64,000 nt of DNA, taken from positions 3,480,501-3,544,500 of the forward strand of contig NZ_CP015093.1 of the NCBI RefSeq assembly GCF_001975705.1, written 5' to 3'. The notes beneath the pieces are model-generated. The model searched no databases. It had not been told where the DNA came from and was given only the letters and a program-made list of their open reading frames with translations. The stretch is from Salipiger abyssi (GTDB lineage: Bacteria > Pseudomonadota > Alphaproteobacteria > Rhodobacterales > Rhodobacteraceae). Position 1 is the stretch's first letter; every line of letters starts with the position of its first letter. Positions 26,501-35,023 of this stretch are shown in pieces. A program made the translations under genes and the position numbers.

Positions 26501-26654
26501 CACGCCCGCCGACCCGCGCCTCGCCGCAGGGGTGCTGCTCAACGATCTCGGCATGATGGATCCGACGCGCGAGAAAGCCGGCGTCTGGGTGGATCCGGTC
26601 TCGGGCACCGCGGTGCGCCAGGGCCTGCCCGCGCGGGTCGAACGGATCGGCTGA
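23583..26654 (+). CDS. ttrA: Tetrathionate reductase molybdopterin subunit TtrA
   Basis: A 1023-residue molybdopterin oxidoreductase that reduces tetrathionate to thiosulfate. Its length fits TtrA. It has a Tat signal (STRRNILKGAAATGALATF) and an N-terminal [4Fe-4S] site with C76IGCTTMC83 and Cys142 in RSTACGRGN. Cys258 in HGSYCGGAYRSGS is the likely Mo ligand. Typical MGD-binding blocks follow (IIFAGTAPGNAGNPFKR, VVVDPVLNNAQNAPSGDRARWLPIKPGTDGA in pieces) and a C-terminal molydop-binding domain (ARGIATGDMVRL-like). It ends at a strong terminator and completes the operon ttrBCA. Confidence 0.93.
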   Translation: MSTRRNILKGAAATGALATFGVGYADTLKKLAKGHWSGERPDKALAGNAPDPEYRIDPETGDLALNSDQALSYTMCIGCTTMCGVRVKVDKTRNEVLRVAGNPYSPMSTDPFIPYETSVRDSFRAMAQTGAGQGLTNRSTACGRGNAVLQQVTNPRRVLKPMKRVGPRGSGQWQTISFEQLVEEVVEGGDLFGEGRVAGLREIRDLETPAVEGAPEYGPRANRLVWMNCVDDGRDNFALRWLKQSFGSNNFTRHGSYCGGAYRSGSGALFGDVKKMPHAKPDFSEAEFIIFAGTAPGNAGNPFKRVGALVAQARATGKLTYVVVDPVLNNAQNAPSGDRARWLPIKPGTDGALAMGMMRWMFENDRINAAYLAQPSQAAADAAGEANWTNATHLVVVEDGHKRFGRMLRGSDMGLAVAGEPYTDADPYMVASDSGPVPAGDSAAPLFFDGVAGTAGGPVAVKTALTLLREEAMAQSLESYAQDCGIPAETIAGLADEFTSHGRKAAVNSHGGMMNGSGFYNAWALTMLNTLIGNLNWKGGTMIAGGGFPETKGPAYDLANFPGAVKARGLPYGRNAPYEKTAEFRAKQAAGKPYPADGPWYPQAPGLATEWISSLVNGYPYHAEALIFRNTNPVYGIPGIAHVMDKLKDPAVVPLIISVDPFINESSAIADYIVPDSVMYETWGFTKPWGGVATKATTARWPVIEPRMAQNAEGQRVGLESFLIATAKRMGLPGFGDAAIPDAEGKLHPLNRAEDWYLRGAANVALLGTPVGDASDDDIELSGVSRIRADLEAVLKPGEWRKAATIYAKGGRYENIERTYTGARATHAYAAPMQIWNEGVGSFRRAATGSRMPGTACWRAPEFADGSRVAEHYPEADWPVKLVSFKSPLQNSYSVGAKALLRIVAANPVMVGRDVAEPRGIATGDMVRLTTPGGQLDSVAVVRDGLAPGTVAIEHGFGHRGFGAEDITIDGHTTPADPRLAAGVLLNDLGMMDPTREKAGVWVDPVSGTAVRQGLPARVERIG

Positions 26655-26958
26655 GCCGATGGAAGACGCCCCGCCGCAGGCACTGCGGCGGGGCTTTTCG
26701 ATTTGGAGCACTGCGCGCAGAGGCACATCTGTGGATATCTCAGGTGTCGCATCAGGAGTGACTTATAAGATATTATTTTAAATATATAATACTTCTTGAT
26801 TTCTGATGTTTCTGTCCCGATGGCGGGCGCTCATGCCTGCGTCATCTCGGCATTTTTTGCGCTCTTTGGTTTCGGGCTCTGGTGTCTGCCGTGTATGAAA
26901 CTAGACTGCGCCGTACAGTGCCGAGTCTGCCCGACACATCCACAAGGAGGCCCCGCAA
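26655..26958. other. Intergenic region between ttrA and the export operon
   Basis: It holds the ttrA terminator, then an AT-rich tract (26761-26800, 35 of 40 bases A/T) unusual for this GC-rich DNA, with an exact TATAAT at 26785-26790, and a leader ending in AAGGAGG (26944-26950) before the next gene. No coding sequence seen. Confidence 0.6.
26668..26698 (+). terminator. Rho-independent terminator of ttrBCA
   Basis: A 12-bp perfect stem GCCCCGCCGCAG (26668-26679) / CTGCGGCGGGGC (26683-26694) with a 3-nt loop is followed by TTTT. It starts 14 bp after the ttrA stop. Confidence 0.9.
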
Positions 26959-27978
26959 GTGATCCGTTCGAGCCGCTTTTTCCTCTCTCTCGCGCTTGCC
27001 GCGGCACCCCTTGCCCTGATACCCGCGCGCGCCGCGATGGCGGAAACCAAATTCGAGGCGCTGCTGGCGCGCTTTGGCGGTGAGGACCGCTATGAGGGCA
27101 TCGCCAGCTCCAATGGCAGGATCGAGGCGCAAAGCGTTGACGTGGCGACGAAATATGCCGGGCGTGTGACCGAGGTTCTGGCCGATGAGGGCGATGTCGT
27201 CGAGGCCGGCGCGGTGCTGGCACAGCTCGACGACCGCGACACCCAGGCGCAGCTTCTGGCGGCGCAGGCGGCGGTGATGCAGGCGCAGGCGGGCAAGCAG
27301 GTGGCCGAGGCCAGCGTCATGCAGGCGCAGAGCGCGCTGGACGTGGCGCAGACGAATTTCGACCGGGTCACCCAGCTTCATACCGACGGCCATGCCAGCC
27401 AGAGCGCGCTCGACGATGCCACCAACGCGCTCAATTCGGCCAAGGCCTCGCTGGCCTCGGCCAAGGCGCAGGTCAGCAATTCCGACGCGCAGATCGCCGC
27501 CGGTGAGGCCGAGGTCGAGCGGCTCAAGATCGCGCTCGACGATCTCACCATCCGCGCGCCGATCCGGGGCCGGGTGCTCTATCGCCTGCGCGAGCCGGGC
27601 GAGGTGATCTCGGCGGGCGCGCCGGTGATGACCATGCTCGATCTGGCCGATGTCTACATGAACCTCTACCTGCCGGCGCCGGTGGTCGGCACCCTCGCCG
27701 CCAATGACGAGGCGCGGCTGATCCTCGATCCGGTCCCGCAATACGTGATTCCGGCGCGGGTCACCTTCATCTCGCCGCAGGCGCAGTTCACGCCGAAAAG
27801 CGTCGAGACGGCGGAGGAGCGCGAGGAGCTGGTGTTCCGCGTCAAGCTGACCATCCCCCGCGACCTGCTGGAGAAATTCGAGAACCGGGTGAAATCCGGG
27901 GTGCGGGGCCTGGGCTTTGTGCGCGCGGAGCCGGGGGCGGAGTGGCCCGAGGATCTGGCGGTCAACGTGCCGGAGTAA
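26959..27978 (+). CDS. HlyD-family periplasmic adaptor (YhiI-like)
   Basis: A 339-residue membrane-fusion protein. An N-terminal signal/anchor (FFLSLALAAAPLALIPARA) is followed by a biotinyl-lipoyl half-motif (SNGRIEAQSVDVATKYAGRV), a long coiled coil (about 90-200, Ala/Gln-rich heptads with NFDRVTQLHTDGHASQSALD), the second lipoyl half (TIRAPIRGRVLYRLREPGEV) and a beta-barrel. GTG 26959 is the start: AAGGAGG lies 8 nt upstream. It is first of three genes in the same order as E. coli yhiI-rbbA-yhhJ, and would link the ABC exporter to the periplasm or an outer-membrane channel. Confidence 0.9.
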   Translation: MIRSSRFFLSLALAAAPLALIPARAAMAETKFEALLARFGGEDRYEGIASSNGRIEAQSVDVATKYAGRVTEVLADEGDVVEAGAVLAQLDDRDTQAQLLAAQAAVMQAQAGKQVAEASVMQAQSALDVAQTNFDRVTQLHTDGHASQSALDDATNALNSAKASLASAKAQVSNSDAQIAAGEAEVERLKIALDDLTIRAPIRGRVLYRLREPGEVISAGAPVMTMLDLADVYMNLYLPAPVVGTLAANDEARLILDPVPQYVIPARVTFISPQAQFTPKSVETAEEREELVFRVKLTIPRDLLEKFENRVKSGVRGLGFVRAEPGAEWPEDLAVNVPE

Positions 27979-27982
27979 ACCC

Positions 27983-30685
27983 ATGGCATTCGTCGCGGAG
28001 CTGGACGGCGTCAGCCATCGCTACGGCGCCACCACGGCGCTGGATGCGGTGTCGCTGAAGATCCCCGCCGGCTGCATGGCCGGGCTGATCGGCCCGGACG
28101 GGGTGGGCAAATCGACCCTGCTGGGGCTGGTCGCCGGCGTGCGCAAGCTTCAGGAGGGCGGTGTCACCACGCTTCGCGAGGACATGGCACAGGCCTCGGC
28201 CCGCGTGCGGGTGGCGCCGCGCGTCGCCTATATGCCGCAGGGGCTGGGGCGGAACCTCTCGACCACGCTGACGGTGCGCGAGAATCTCGATTTCTTCGGG
28301 CGGCTCTTTGGCCAGCCCGCCGACGAGCGCGCCGCCCGGATCGAGATGCTGCTGGAGGCCACCGGGCTGGCGCCGTTTCCGGACCGTCCGGCGGGCAAGC
28401 TCTCGGGCGGGATGAAGCAGAAACTCAGCCTCTGCTCGGCGCTCATTCACGACCCCGACCTGCTGATCCTCGACGAGCCCACCACCGGTGTCGACCCGTT
28501 GTCGCGGCGGCAGTTCTGGGATCTGATCGACCGCATCCGCGACCATATGCCGGGCATGAGCGTGATCGTGGCCACCGCCTATATGGAAGAGGCGGAGCGG
28601 TTCGACTGGCTTGCGGCGATGGATAGGGGCCGGGTGATTGCCGAGGGCAGCCCCGCCGCGCTGCATGAGCAGAGCGGCACGGAGACGCTGGAAGAGGCCT
28701 TTTTGCACCTGCTCCCCGAGGGCGCCGATCACAGCCCCGTGGTGCTGCCACCGCGCGAGGCGCGGGATGGCGAGGTGCCCGCCATCGAGGCGCAGGGGCT
28801 GACCAAGCGGTTCGGCGATTTCACCGCCGTGGACAATGTCGGGTTCACCATCCCCGAGGGCGAGATCTTCGGCTTTCTCGGCTCCAACGGCTGCGGCAAA
28901 TCCACCACGATGAAGATGCTCACCGGGCTTCTGGAGCCCAGCGAGGGCACGACGCGGCTCTTTGGCGAGGAGCTCAAGGCGTCGGACATGCAGAGCCGGC
29001 TGCGCATCGGCTACATGTCGCAGAGCTTTTCGCTCTATACCGAGCTGACCGTGCGCCAGAACCTGACGCTGCATGCCGAGCTTTACGGCATCCCCGCCGA
29101 GCGCCGCGCGGCGCGGGTGGAGGAGGTGCTCGACGCCTATGAGCTGCGCGACGAGGCCGACGCGCTGCCCGACGGGCTGCCGCTCGGTCAGAAACAGCGC
29201 TTGCAGCTCGCGGTGGCGGTGATCCACGGCCCGCGCATCCTGATCCTCGACGAGCCGACCTCGGGCGTCGATCCGCTGGCGCGGGATGCGTTCTGGCGCC
29301 GGCTGATCCGGCTCTCGCGCGAGGACGGGGTGACGATCTTCATCACCACCCATTTCATGAACGAGGCCGAACGCTGCGACCGCATCTCGCTGATGCATGC
29401 GGGCAAGGTGCTGGAGATGGGCGCCCCCGACGAAATCGTCGCGCGGCGCGGCGCCGAGACGCTGGAAGGCGCCTTTATCGACGCGCTGGAGGAGGAGATG
29501 GGCCGCGACGATCACGCGGCGGCGCCGGTCTATGAGGCGACGCCGGCGAAGCGCGGCGCGCTGCGGCAGGCGCTGACGCGGCTCTGGGCCTATAGCTGGC
29601 GCGAAACGCTGGAGCTGGCGCGCGACCCGATCCGCCTGTTCTTTGCGCTGGTGGGGCCGGTGCTACTGCTGCTGACCATGGGCTACGGCATATCCTTCGA
29701 CGTGGACGAGCTGAGCTTTGCGGTCAACGATCAGGATCACAGCCCGGAGAGCCGGGCGCTGATCGACGAATTCGCGTCGATCCGGCAGTTCCGCGAAGGG
29801 CCGCCCTTCGACTCGCTCGACGCGCTCAACGACCGGATGGAGCGCGGCGATCTGACCGTGGCGCTGGAGATCCCCGAGGGCTATGGCCACGATCTGCACC
29901 GGGGCGCGGTGCCCGAGGTCTCGATCTGGATCGACGGTGCCATGCCGTTCCGCGCCGAGACCACGCGCGGCTATGCCATGGGCGTGCTCGACGCCTATGC
30001 CGCGCGTCAGGCCGCCGAGACCGGCAGCGCCGGCGGCGTGCCGCTGGAGATCGAGACGCGCTATCTCTTCAATCAGGCCTTCCGCAGCGCCAATGCCATG
30101 GTGCCCTCGCTGCTGATGCTGATCCTGATGCTGATCCCGGCGATCATGTCGGCGGTCAGCGTGGTGCGCGAGAAGGAGACCGGCACCATCGCCAATTTCC
30201 GCTCGACTCCGGTGCGGCGGGCGGAATTCCTGATCGGCAAGCAGCTGCCTTATGTGGCGCTGGCCTGGGTCAGTTTCTGGATCCTCGCGGCGATGGGGCG
30301 CTGGCTGTTCCAGGTGCCGTTCAGCGGCAGCATGAGCGCGCTGGCGGCGATCACCGTGTTCTATGTGATGGCGACCACCGGCTTCGGTCAGCTCATCTCC
30401 ACCTTCACCCGCACGCAGGTCTCGGCTGTGTTTGCCACGGCGGTGCTGGCGATCATCCCGACGGTGAATTTCTCCGGCCTGATCGTGCCGGTTTCGTCGA
30501 TGAGCGAGACCGGGCGGATCTTTGGCTTGGGCTTTCCCGGCGGCTGGTATCAGCCGGTGACCGTGGGCACCTTCGTCAAGGGCTTCGGCTGGCCGGATGT
30601 GGCGCTGAACGGGCTGATCCTCGCCGGGTTCGGGCTGGCCTATCTGCTGATCGCGGTGCTGGCCCTGAGAAAGCAGGAGGCTTGA
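27983..30685 (+). CDS. rbbA: ABC exporter with two ATPase domains fused to an ABC-2 permease (RbbA-like)
   Basis: A 900-residue protein. ATPase 1 (about 3-250) has Walker A GPDGVGKSTLLG, signature LSGGMKQKLSL and Walker B LLILDEPTTGVD. ATPase 2 (about 265-490) has GSNGCGKSTTMK and LILDEPTSGVD, but its signature is degenerate (LPLGQKQRLQL instead of LSGGQ). From about 525 an ABC-2 membrane domain follows, with one N-terminal helix, a large periplasmic loop and five C-terminal helices. ATG 27983 is 4 bp after the adaptor stop. The layout is that of RbbA/YhiH; export of an unknown compound is the likely job. Confidence 0.88.
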   Translation: MAFVAELDGVSHRYGATTALDAVSLKIPAGCMAGLIGPDGVGKSTLLGLVAGVRKLQEGGVTTLREDMAQASARVRVAPRVAYMPQGLGRNLSTTLTVRENLDFFGRLFGQPADERAARIEMLLEATGLAPFPDRPAGKLSGGMKQKLSLCSALIHDPDLLILDEPTTGVDPLSRRQFWDLIDRIRDHMPGMSVIVATAYMEEAERFDWLAAMDRGRVIAEGSPAALHEQSGTETLEEAFLHLLPEGADHSPVVLPPREARDGEVPAIEAQGLTKRFGDFTAVDNVGFTIPEGEIFGFLGSNGCGKSTTMKMLTGLLEPSEGTTRLFGEELKASDMQSRLRIGYMSQSFSLYTELTVRQNLTLHAELYGIPAERRAARVEEVLDAYELRDEADALPDGLPLGQKQRLQLAVAVIHGPRILILDEPTSGVDPLARDAFWRRLIRLSREDGVTIFITTHFMNEAERCDRISLMHAGKVLEMGAPDEIVARRGAETLEGAFIDALEEEMGRDDHAAAPVYEATPAKRGALRQALTRLWAYSWRETLELARDPIRLFFALVGPVLLLLTMGYGISFDVDELSFAVNDQDHSPESRALIDEFASIRQFREGPPFDSLDALNDRMERGDLTVALEIPEGYGHDLHRGAVPEVSIWIDGAMPFRAETTRGYAMGVLDAYAARQAAETGSAGGVPLEIETRYLFNQAFRSANAMVPSLLMLILMLIPAIMSAVSVVREKETGTIANFRSTPVRRAEFLIGKQLPYVALAWVSFWILAAMGRWLFQVPFSGSMSALAAITVFYVMATTGFGQLISTFTRTQVSAVFATAVLAIIPTVNFSGLIVPVSSMSETGRIFGLGFPGGWYQPVTVGTFVKGFGWPDVALNGLILAGFGLAYLLIAVLALRKQEA

Positions 30686-30687
30686 GG

Positions 30688-31806
30688 ATGCAGGCGCTGT
30701 TCAACACCCTCCGTCTGACGCTCAAGGAGCTGCGCGCCATCCGTCGCGACACGGTGATGCTGGTGCTGATGGTCTATGTCTTCTCGGTGGCCATCGTCAT
30801 GGTGACCAATGCCGCCTCGACCGAGGTGCGCGACCTCTCCGTCGCGGTGGTGGACGAGGATCATTCGCAGCTCTCGCGGCGCCTGACCGATGCCATCCAG
30901 CCGCCGCTCTTCGCGGCGCCGGTGCCGCTCTCGCCCGAGGCGGCGGCCAAGGCGCAGACCGCCGGGGAGTATGTGCTGGTGCTGTCGATCCCGCCGGAAT
31001 TCGAGCGCAACCTGCGCGCCGGCGAGGCGGCGACGCTTCAGGTTCTGGTCGATGCCACGGCGGTGGCGCAGGCGGGCAATGGCGCCTCCTTCCTCCAGCA
31101 GGCGGTGGCGCAGGAGCTGACCGATTACCTGAGCCCGGGCGCGAGCGGCGCCGAGCTGGTGGATGTGGTCTTCCGTACGAGGTTCAACCCGAATTTCACC
31201 GCGAGCTGGTTCACCTCGGTGATGCAGCTCATGAACAATGTCACCATCCTGACGCTGATCCTGTCGGGCTCGTCGCTGATCCGCGAGCGCGAGCACGGCA
31301 CCATCGAGCATGTGCTGGTGATGCCGATCCGCCCGGTCGAGATCGTGCTCTCCAAGATCCTCGCCACCGGCGCGGTGATCCTGCTGGGCTCGGTGCTCAG
31401 CCTGGTGCTGGTGGTCGAGGGGGTCATGGGCGTGCCGGTGGCGGGCTCGCTCGGGCTCTATGTGCTGGGGGCGGGGATCTATGTGGTGGCGATTGCCAGC
31501 CTCGGGCTGCTGATGGCGAGCTTTACCAGCAATATGGGCCAGTTCGGGCTGCTGGTGATCCCGGTGATCATCGTGATCTTCATGCTGTCGGGGGGCATCA
31601 CGCCGCTGGAATCCATGCCCGGCTGGCTGCGGCTGGTGATGCAGATCCTCAGCCCCTCGCCGCATTTCGTGGCGTTTTCGCAGACCGTGCTCTATCGCGG
31701 CGGCGGGGTCGATCTGGTGACCGGCGATCTGCTGGCGATGGCGGTCATGGCCTGCGTGGCGCTGGCCATCGTGCTGGCACGGTTCCGCAAGGTGCTGGCG
31801 GGCTAG
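30688..31806 (+). CDS. ABC-2 family permease (YhhJ-like)
   Basis: A 372-residue membrane protein with one N-terminal helix (VMLVLMVYVFSVAIVMV), a periplasmic loop, and a cluster of helices from about residue 185 (SGSSLIREREHGTIEHVLVMPIRPVEIVLSKILA is the conserved ABC-2 entry). AGGAGG at 30675-30680 sits 7 nt before ATG 30688; the upstream stop is 2 bp away. It should pair with the membrane part of the fused ABC protein. Its stop shares the palindrome CTAG with the stop of the convergent ClC gene. Confidence 0.88.
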   Translation: MQALFNTLRLTLKELRAIRRDTVMLVLMVYVFSVAIVMVTNAASTEVRDLSVAVVDEDHSQLSRRLTDAIQPPLFAAPVPLSPEAAAKAQTAGEYVLVLSIPPEFERNLRAGEAATLQVLVDATAVAQAGNGASFLQQAVAQELTDYLSPGASGAELVDVVFRTRFNPNFTASWFTSVMQLMNNVTILTLILSGSSLIREREHGTIEHVLVMPIRPVEIVLSKILATGAVILLGSVLSLVLVVEGVMGVPVAGSLGLYVLGAGIYVVAIASLGLLMASFTSNMGQFGLLVIPVIIVIFMLSGGITPLESMPGWLRLVMQILSPSPHFVAFSQTVLYRGGGVDLVTGDLLAMAVMACVALAIVLARFRKVLAG

Positions 31807-33479
31807 GAATGCTCCTCCGCCGCCGTCGCCGCCAGCGCGCGGTTATAGGCCTTGAGCGCATCCACATGGAACAGCGCGCCCTGAAGAAGCGGCGTTTGCT
31901 CCTCACCCTCCAGCACTACCACCGGCAGGAAGGCCACGCCGGATTTCTCGAAGCGCGGCAGCGCGGTCTCCAGCGTCGCCGTGACCTGCACGTAAAGCCC
32001 CTGGTCGATCATCCGCAGGCAGGCCTCCTCGTCGGCGGCGCCGGGATCGTCGGGCTTGCGCATGACGCCCGCCACCCGGAACATCGCCAACAGATAGGCC
32101 TGCGGCCCGGCTGCCAGATGCACGTTGCGGCGTTCCAGCTGGGTGAGAAAGAAGCTGCGGTCGACCAGCCGCGAGGCCACCGCCGTGGACATCGACACCG
32201 AGACCATCACCGCGAGCCCGGTCTGCCAGTCGCCGGTCAGCTCGAAAACGATCAGCGTGGTCGAGATCGGCGCGCCCAGCACCGAGGCCGCCACCGCGCC
32301 CATGCCGGCCAGCGCATAGAGGGTGAAGGCCGAGCTCTGCTCGGGGAAGATCCCGGTGGCGATATGCGCAAAGGCCAGCCCGGTCAGCGCGCCGACCATC
32401 AGCGAGGGCGAGAACACCCCGCCGCCCATGCGCCCCGCCATGGTGACCGACACCGCCGCCACCTTGACGGCGGCAAAGATCGTTGCCTGGCTCAGCAGCA
32501 GCGTACCGGTGAGCGCGCGCGAGGTGGTTTCGTAACCCACGCCGATGATATGCGGAAAGCGGATCGCGACGACGCCCAGCAGCAGCCCGGCCACGGCGGG
32601 GCGCAGCCAGTGCGGCAGGCTCAGCCATTTCTGGATGCGGTTGCCGATGTTTTCCGACCAGAAGATCGCCTGCATCATCAGCACCGCCACCAGCCCGCAG
32701 ACCAGCCCCATCAGGAAAAAGGCGGGCAGTTCGAGATAGAACTCCACCGTGGTGGTGCCGGGCAGGATGAACTCGGTGACATCGCCAAAGGCCAGCCGGT
32801 TGATCACCGTGCCGGCGGCGCTTGCCACCACGATGGGGGCGAAGGCGTGCAGGGCGAAATGGCGCAGCACCACCTCGAGCCCGAACAGCGCGCCGGCAAT
32901 GGGCGCGTTGAAACTCGCCGAGACGGCGGCGGCCACCGCGCAGCCCAGCAGGTCGCGCCCGGTGATGCCGTCGACGCGCAGCAGGTTCGACACCCAGGAG
33001 GCGATCATCGCGGCGATATGCACGACGGGGCCCTCGCGGCCGGTGGAACCGCCGGTGGAAAGGGTGATCCAGGAACACAACGCAGAGGCGATCCCTGCCT
33101 TTTTTTCCACCCGCCCGTCATTCAGTGCCGCGCCCTCGATCACGTCGGAGACCGAGCGCACCCGCCCGTCCGGGGTAAAGAACTGCACGATGAGCCCGAC
33201 CGCGAGCCCGCCGCAGACCGGGATCACCAGCACCCAGATCCAGGGCAGGGTCTGGGCAAAGCTGGCCAGCGTGTTGACATCCTCCGTGCCATAAAGCGCG
33301 GCCTGTAAGCGGTTGATCGCGAAGCGGAAAAGGATGGCCGCAAAGCCCGAGGCAACGCCGACGAATAATGCGATCAGCCAGAAGGTGACCTGTCCCGGCG
33401 CCTTGTGGCGCAGCTGATCCCAGCCGCGCCCGCAGACGGCGCGGGTGTCCTGCCATTGCCGGGCCAAGCCCCTTGACAT
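31803..33479 (-). CDS. ClC-type chloride channel/antiporter
   Basis: A 558-residue membrane protein of the ClC family. The anion-selectivity motifs are STGGSTGREGPVVHIAA (141-157, with gating Glu149 in GREGP) and GRMGGGVFSPSLMVGA (G-x-F-x-P). About ten to twelve helices fill residues 30-440. The C-terminal 100 residues look like a degenerate CBS-type regulatory region (LYVQVTATLETALPRFEKSGVAFLPVV). Function would be Cl-/H+ exchange or chloride conductance in acid or osmotic stress. The gene converges on the export operon with a 4-bp overlap and diverges from the flavoprotein gene 73 bp away. Confidence 0.92.
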   Translation of the reverse strand: MSRGLARQWQDTRAVCGRGWDQLRHKAPGQVTFWLIALFVGVASGFAAILFRFAINRLQAALYGTEDVNTLASFAQTLPWIWVLVIPVCGGLAVGLIVQFFTPDGRVRSVSDVIEGAALNDGRVEKKAGIASALCSWITLSTGGSTGREGPVVHIAAMIASWVSNLLRVDGITGRDLLGCAVAAAVSASFNAPIAGALFGLEVVLRHFALHAFAPIVVASAAGTVINRLAFGDVTEFILPGTTTVEFYLELPAFFLMGLVCGLVAVLMMQAIFWSENIGNRIQKWLSLPHWLRPAVAGLLLGVVAIRFPHIIGVGYETTSRALTGTLLLSQATIFAAVKVAAVSVTMAGRMGGGVFSPSLMVGALTGLAFAHIATGIFPEQSSAFTLYALAGMGAVAASVLGAPISTTLIVFELTGDWQTGLAVMVSVSMSTAVASRLVDRSFFLTQLERRNVHLAAGPQAYLLAMFRVAGVMRKPDDPGAADEEACLRMIDQGLYVQVTATLETALPRFEKSGVAFLPVVVLEGEEQTPLLQGALFHVDALKAYNRALAATAAEEHS

Positions 33480-33552
33480 TCCCTGTCCCCTTTGGCTTTC
33501 GCAGGGCTTGTGGCGACGCTAGTGTCGCCCCCGGACGATCCGGAGGTTCTTA

Positions 33553-34926
33553 ATGTCCATCGCAACAGCCCTCGACGCTATCGCCTTACTCCTAGGCGAA
33601 CGGCTCAGCAGGTCCAAGTCCGAACTGACCGCGCATGGTCGCTCGGAATCCTATTTCCCGCTGACGCCGCCCGACGCGGTGGCCTATCCCGAAAGCACCG
33701 AAGAGGTGCAGGCGCTGGTGGCGATCTGCGCCGAACACGGCTGCCCGGTGACTGGCTGGGGCGCGGGCACCTCGCTGGAGGGCCACGGGCTCGCGGTTCG
33801 GGGCGGCGTGGTGGTGGATTTCACCCGCATGAACAAGGTGCTGGAAATCCGCCCCACGGATATGGATGTGACGGTGCAGCCCGGCGTGACCCGCGAGGCG
33901 CTGAACGAGGAGCTGCGCGCCACGGGGCTGTTCTTTCCGGTCGATCCCGGCGCCAACGCCTCGCTCGGCGGCATGGCGATGACGCGGGCCTCGGGCACCA
34001 CCACGGTGCGCTACGGCACGATGCGCGACAATGTTCTGGGGCTTCAGGTGGTGCTGGCGGACGGGCGGGTGATCCGCACCGGCACGCGGGCGCGCAAGAG
34101 CGCTGCGGGCTACGATCTCACCGCGCTGATGGTGGGCTCGGAGGGCACGCTGGGTCTGGTGACCGAGCTGACGCTGCGGCTGTATGGCGTGCCCGAGGCC
34201 ACCAGCGCCGGCATCTGCGCCTTTCCCGATATGGGATCTGCTGTGACGGCGGTGATGGAGGTGATCCAGATGGGCATCCCCATGGCGCGGATCGAGTTCG
34301 TCGACGACGCGACAGCGCGTGCCTTCACCGCCTATTCCGGCATGGAGATGGCCGAGGCACCGCATCTGCTGGTGGAGTTTCACGGCTCGCCGGAAAGCGT
34401 GGCGCAGGATGCCGAGCGCTTCGGCGAGATCGTCGCCGATCACGGTGCCTCGCCCTTCCGCTGGTCGGCGCGGGAGGAGGAGCGCCGGGCGCTCTGGGCG
34501 CTGCGGCACAATGGCTATTACGCCATCCTCGCGGCGCGCAAGGGCAGCCGCGCGGTGGTGACGGATATGTGCGTGCCGATCTCGCAGCTTGCGCGGGCGG
34601 TGGAGGAAACCCAGGCCGATATCGCCGCCAGCGGTATCCCGGGGCCGATCCTCGGCCATGTGGGCGACGGCAATTTCCACGCGGTGCTGCTGGTCGATCC
34701 CGAGCAGCCCGCCGAGCTGGAGACGGCCAAGCGGCTGTCGCACCGCATGGCCGAGCGCGCGCTGGCGCTTGGCGGCACCTGCACCGGCGAGCATGGCGTG
34801 GGCCAGGGCAAGATGGGCTTCATGGAGGCCGAGCACGGTGCCGGCTGGGACGTGATGGGCGAGATCAAGCGCGCGCTCGACCCGCAGGGGCTGATGAACC
34901 CGGGCAAGCTGGTGCGGCAGGGGTAG
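33553..34926 (+). CDS. FAD-linked oxidase, D-lactate dehydrogenase (cytochrome) type
   Basis: A 457-residue flavoprotein of the GlcD/DLD family. The FAD-binding PCMH domain shows VTGWGAGTSLEGHGLAV and the GANASLGGMAMTRASGTTTVRYG block, then GTRARKSAAGYDLTALMVGSEGTLGLVTELTL. The C-terminal FAD-oxidase cap contains HVGDGNFHAVLL, the metal/substrate histidine region, and GTCTGEHGVGQGK. It would oxidise D-lactate or another 2-hydroxyacid and pass electrons to the respiratory chain. Length and motif spacing fit D-lactate dehydrogenase; the exact substrate is inferred. Confidence 0.88.
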   Translation: MSIATALDAIALLLGERLSRSKSELTAHGRSESYFPLTPPDAVAYPESTEEVQALVAICAEHGCPVTGWGAGTSLEGHGLAVRGGVVVDFTRMNKVLEIRPTDMDVTVQPGVTREALNEELRATGLFFPVDPGANASLGGMAMTRASGTTTVRYGTMRDNVLGLQVVLADGRVIRTGTRARKSAAGYDLTALMVGSEGTLGLVTELTLRLYGVPEATSAGICAFPDMGSAVTAVMEVIQMGIPMARIEFVDDATARAFTAYSGMEMAEAPHLLVEFHGSPESVAQDAERFGEIVADHGASPFRWSAREEERRALWALRHNGYYAILAARKGSRAVVTDMCVPISQLARAVEETQADIAASGIPGPILGHVGDGNFHAVLLVDPEQPAELETAKRLSHRMAERALALGGTCTGEHGVGQGKMGFMEAEHGAGWDVMGEIKRALDPQGLMNPGKLVRQG

Positions 34927-34952
34927 CGCCGGTCCTGTTGGCGGGAGGTGGA

Positions 34953-34980
34953 GCGGTGGGTAGGATTGCCCACCCTACGG
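34953..34980. repeat. Intergenic palindromic repeat, family B variant
   Basis: GCGGTGGGTAGGATTGCCCACCCTACGG here is a variant of the element at 49534-49562 and 49751-49779; the core GGTGGG...CCCACC is palindromic. Confidence 0.7.
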
Positions 34981-35023
34981 TGACGCCCCTGCATGATGCG
35001 GTACGCCGTCAAGAAGGATACCT

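Noticed and set aside
22443..26726. A 1427-codon open frame on the minus strand opposite ttrC and ttrA
   Set aside because: It is an antisense shadow of high-GC coding DNA: the plus-strand proteins have full family motifs, while this frame is Arg/His/Gly-rich without domains.
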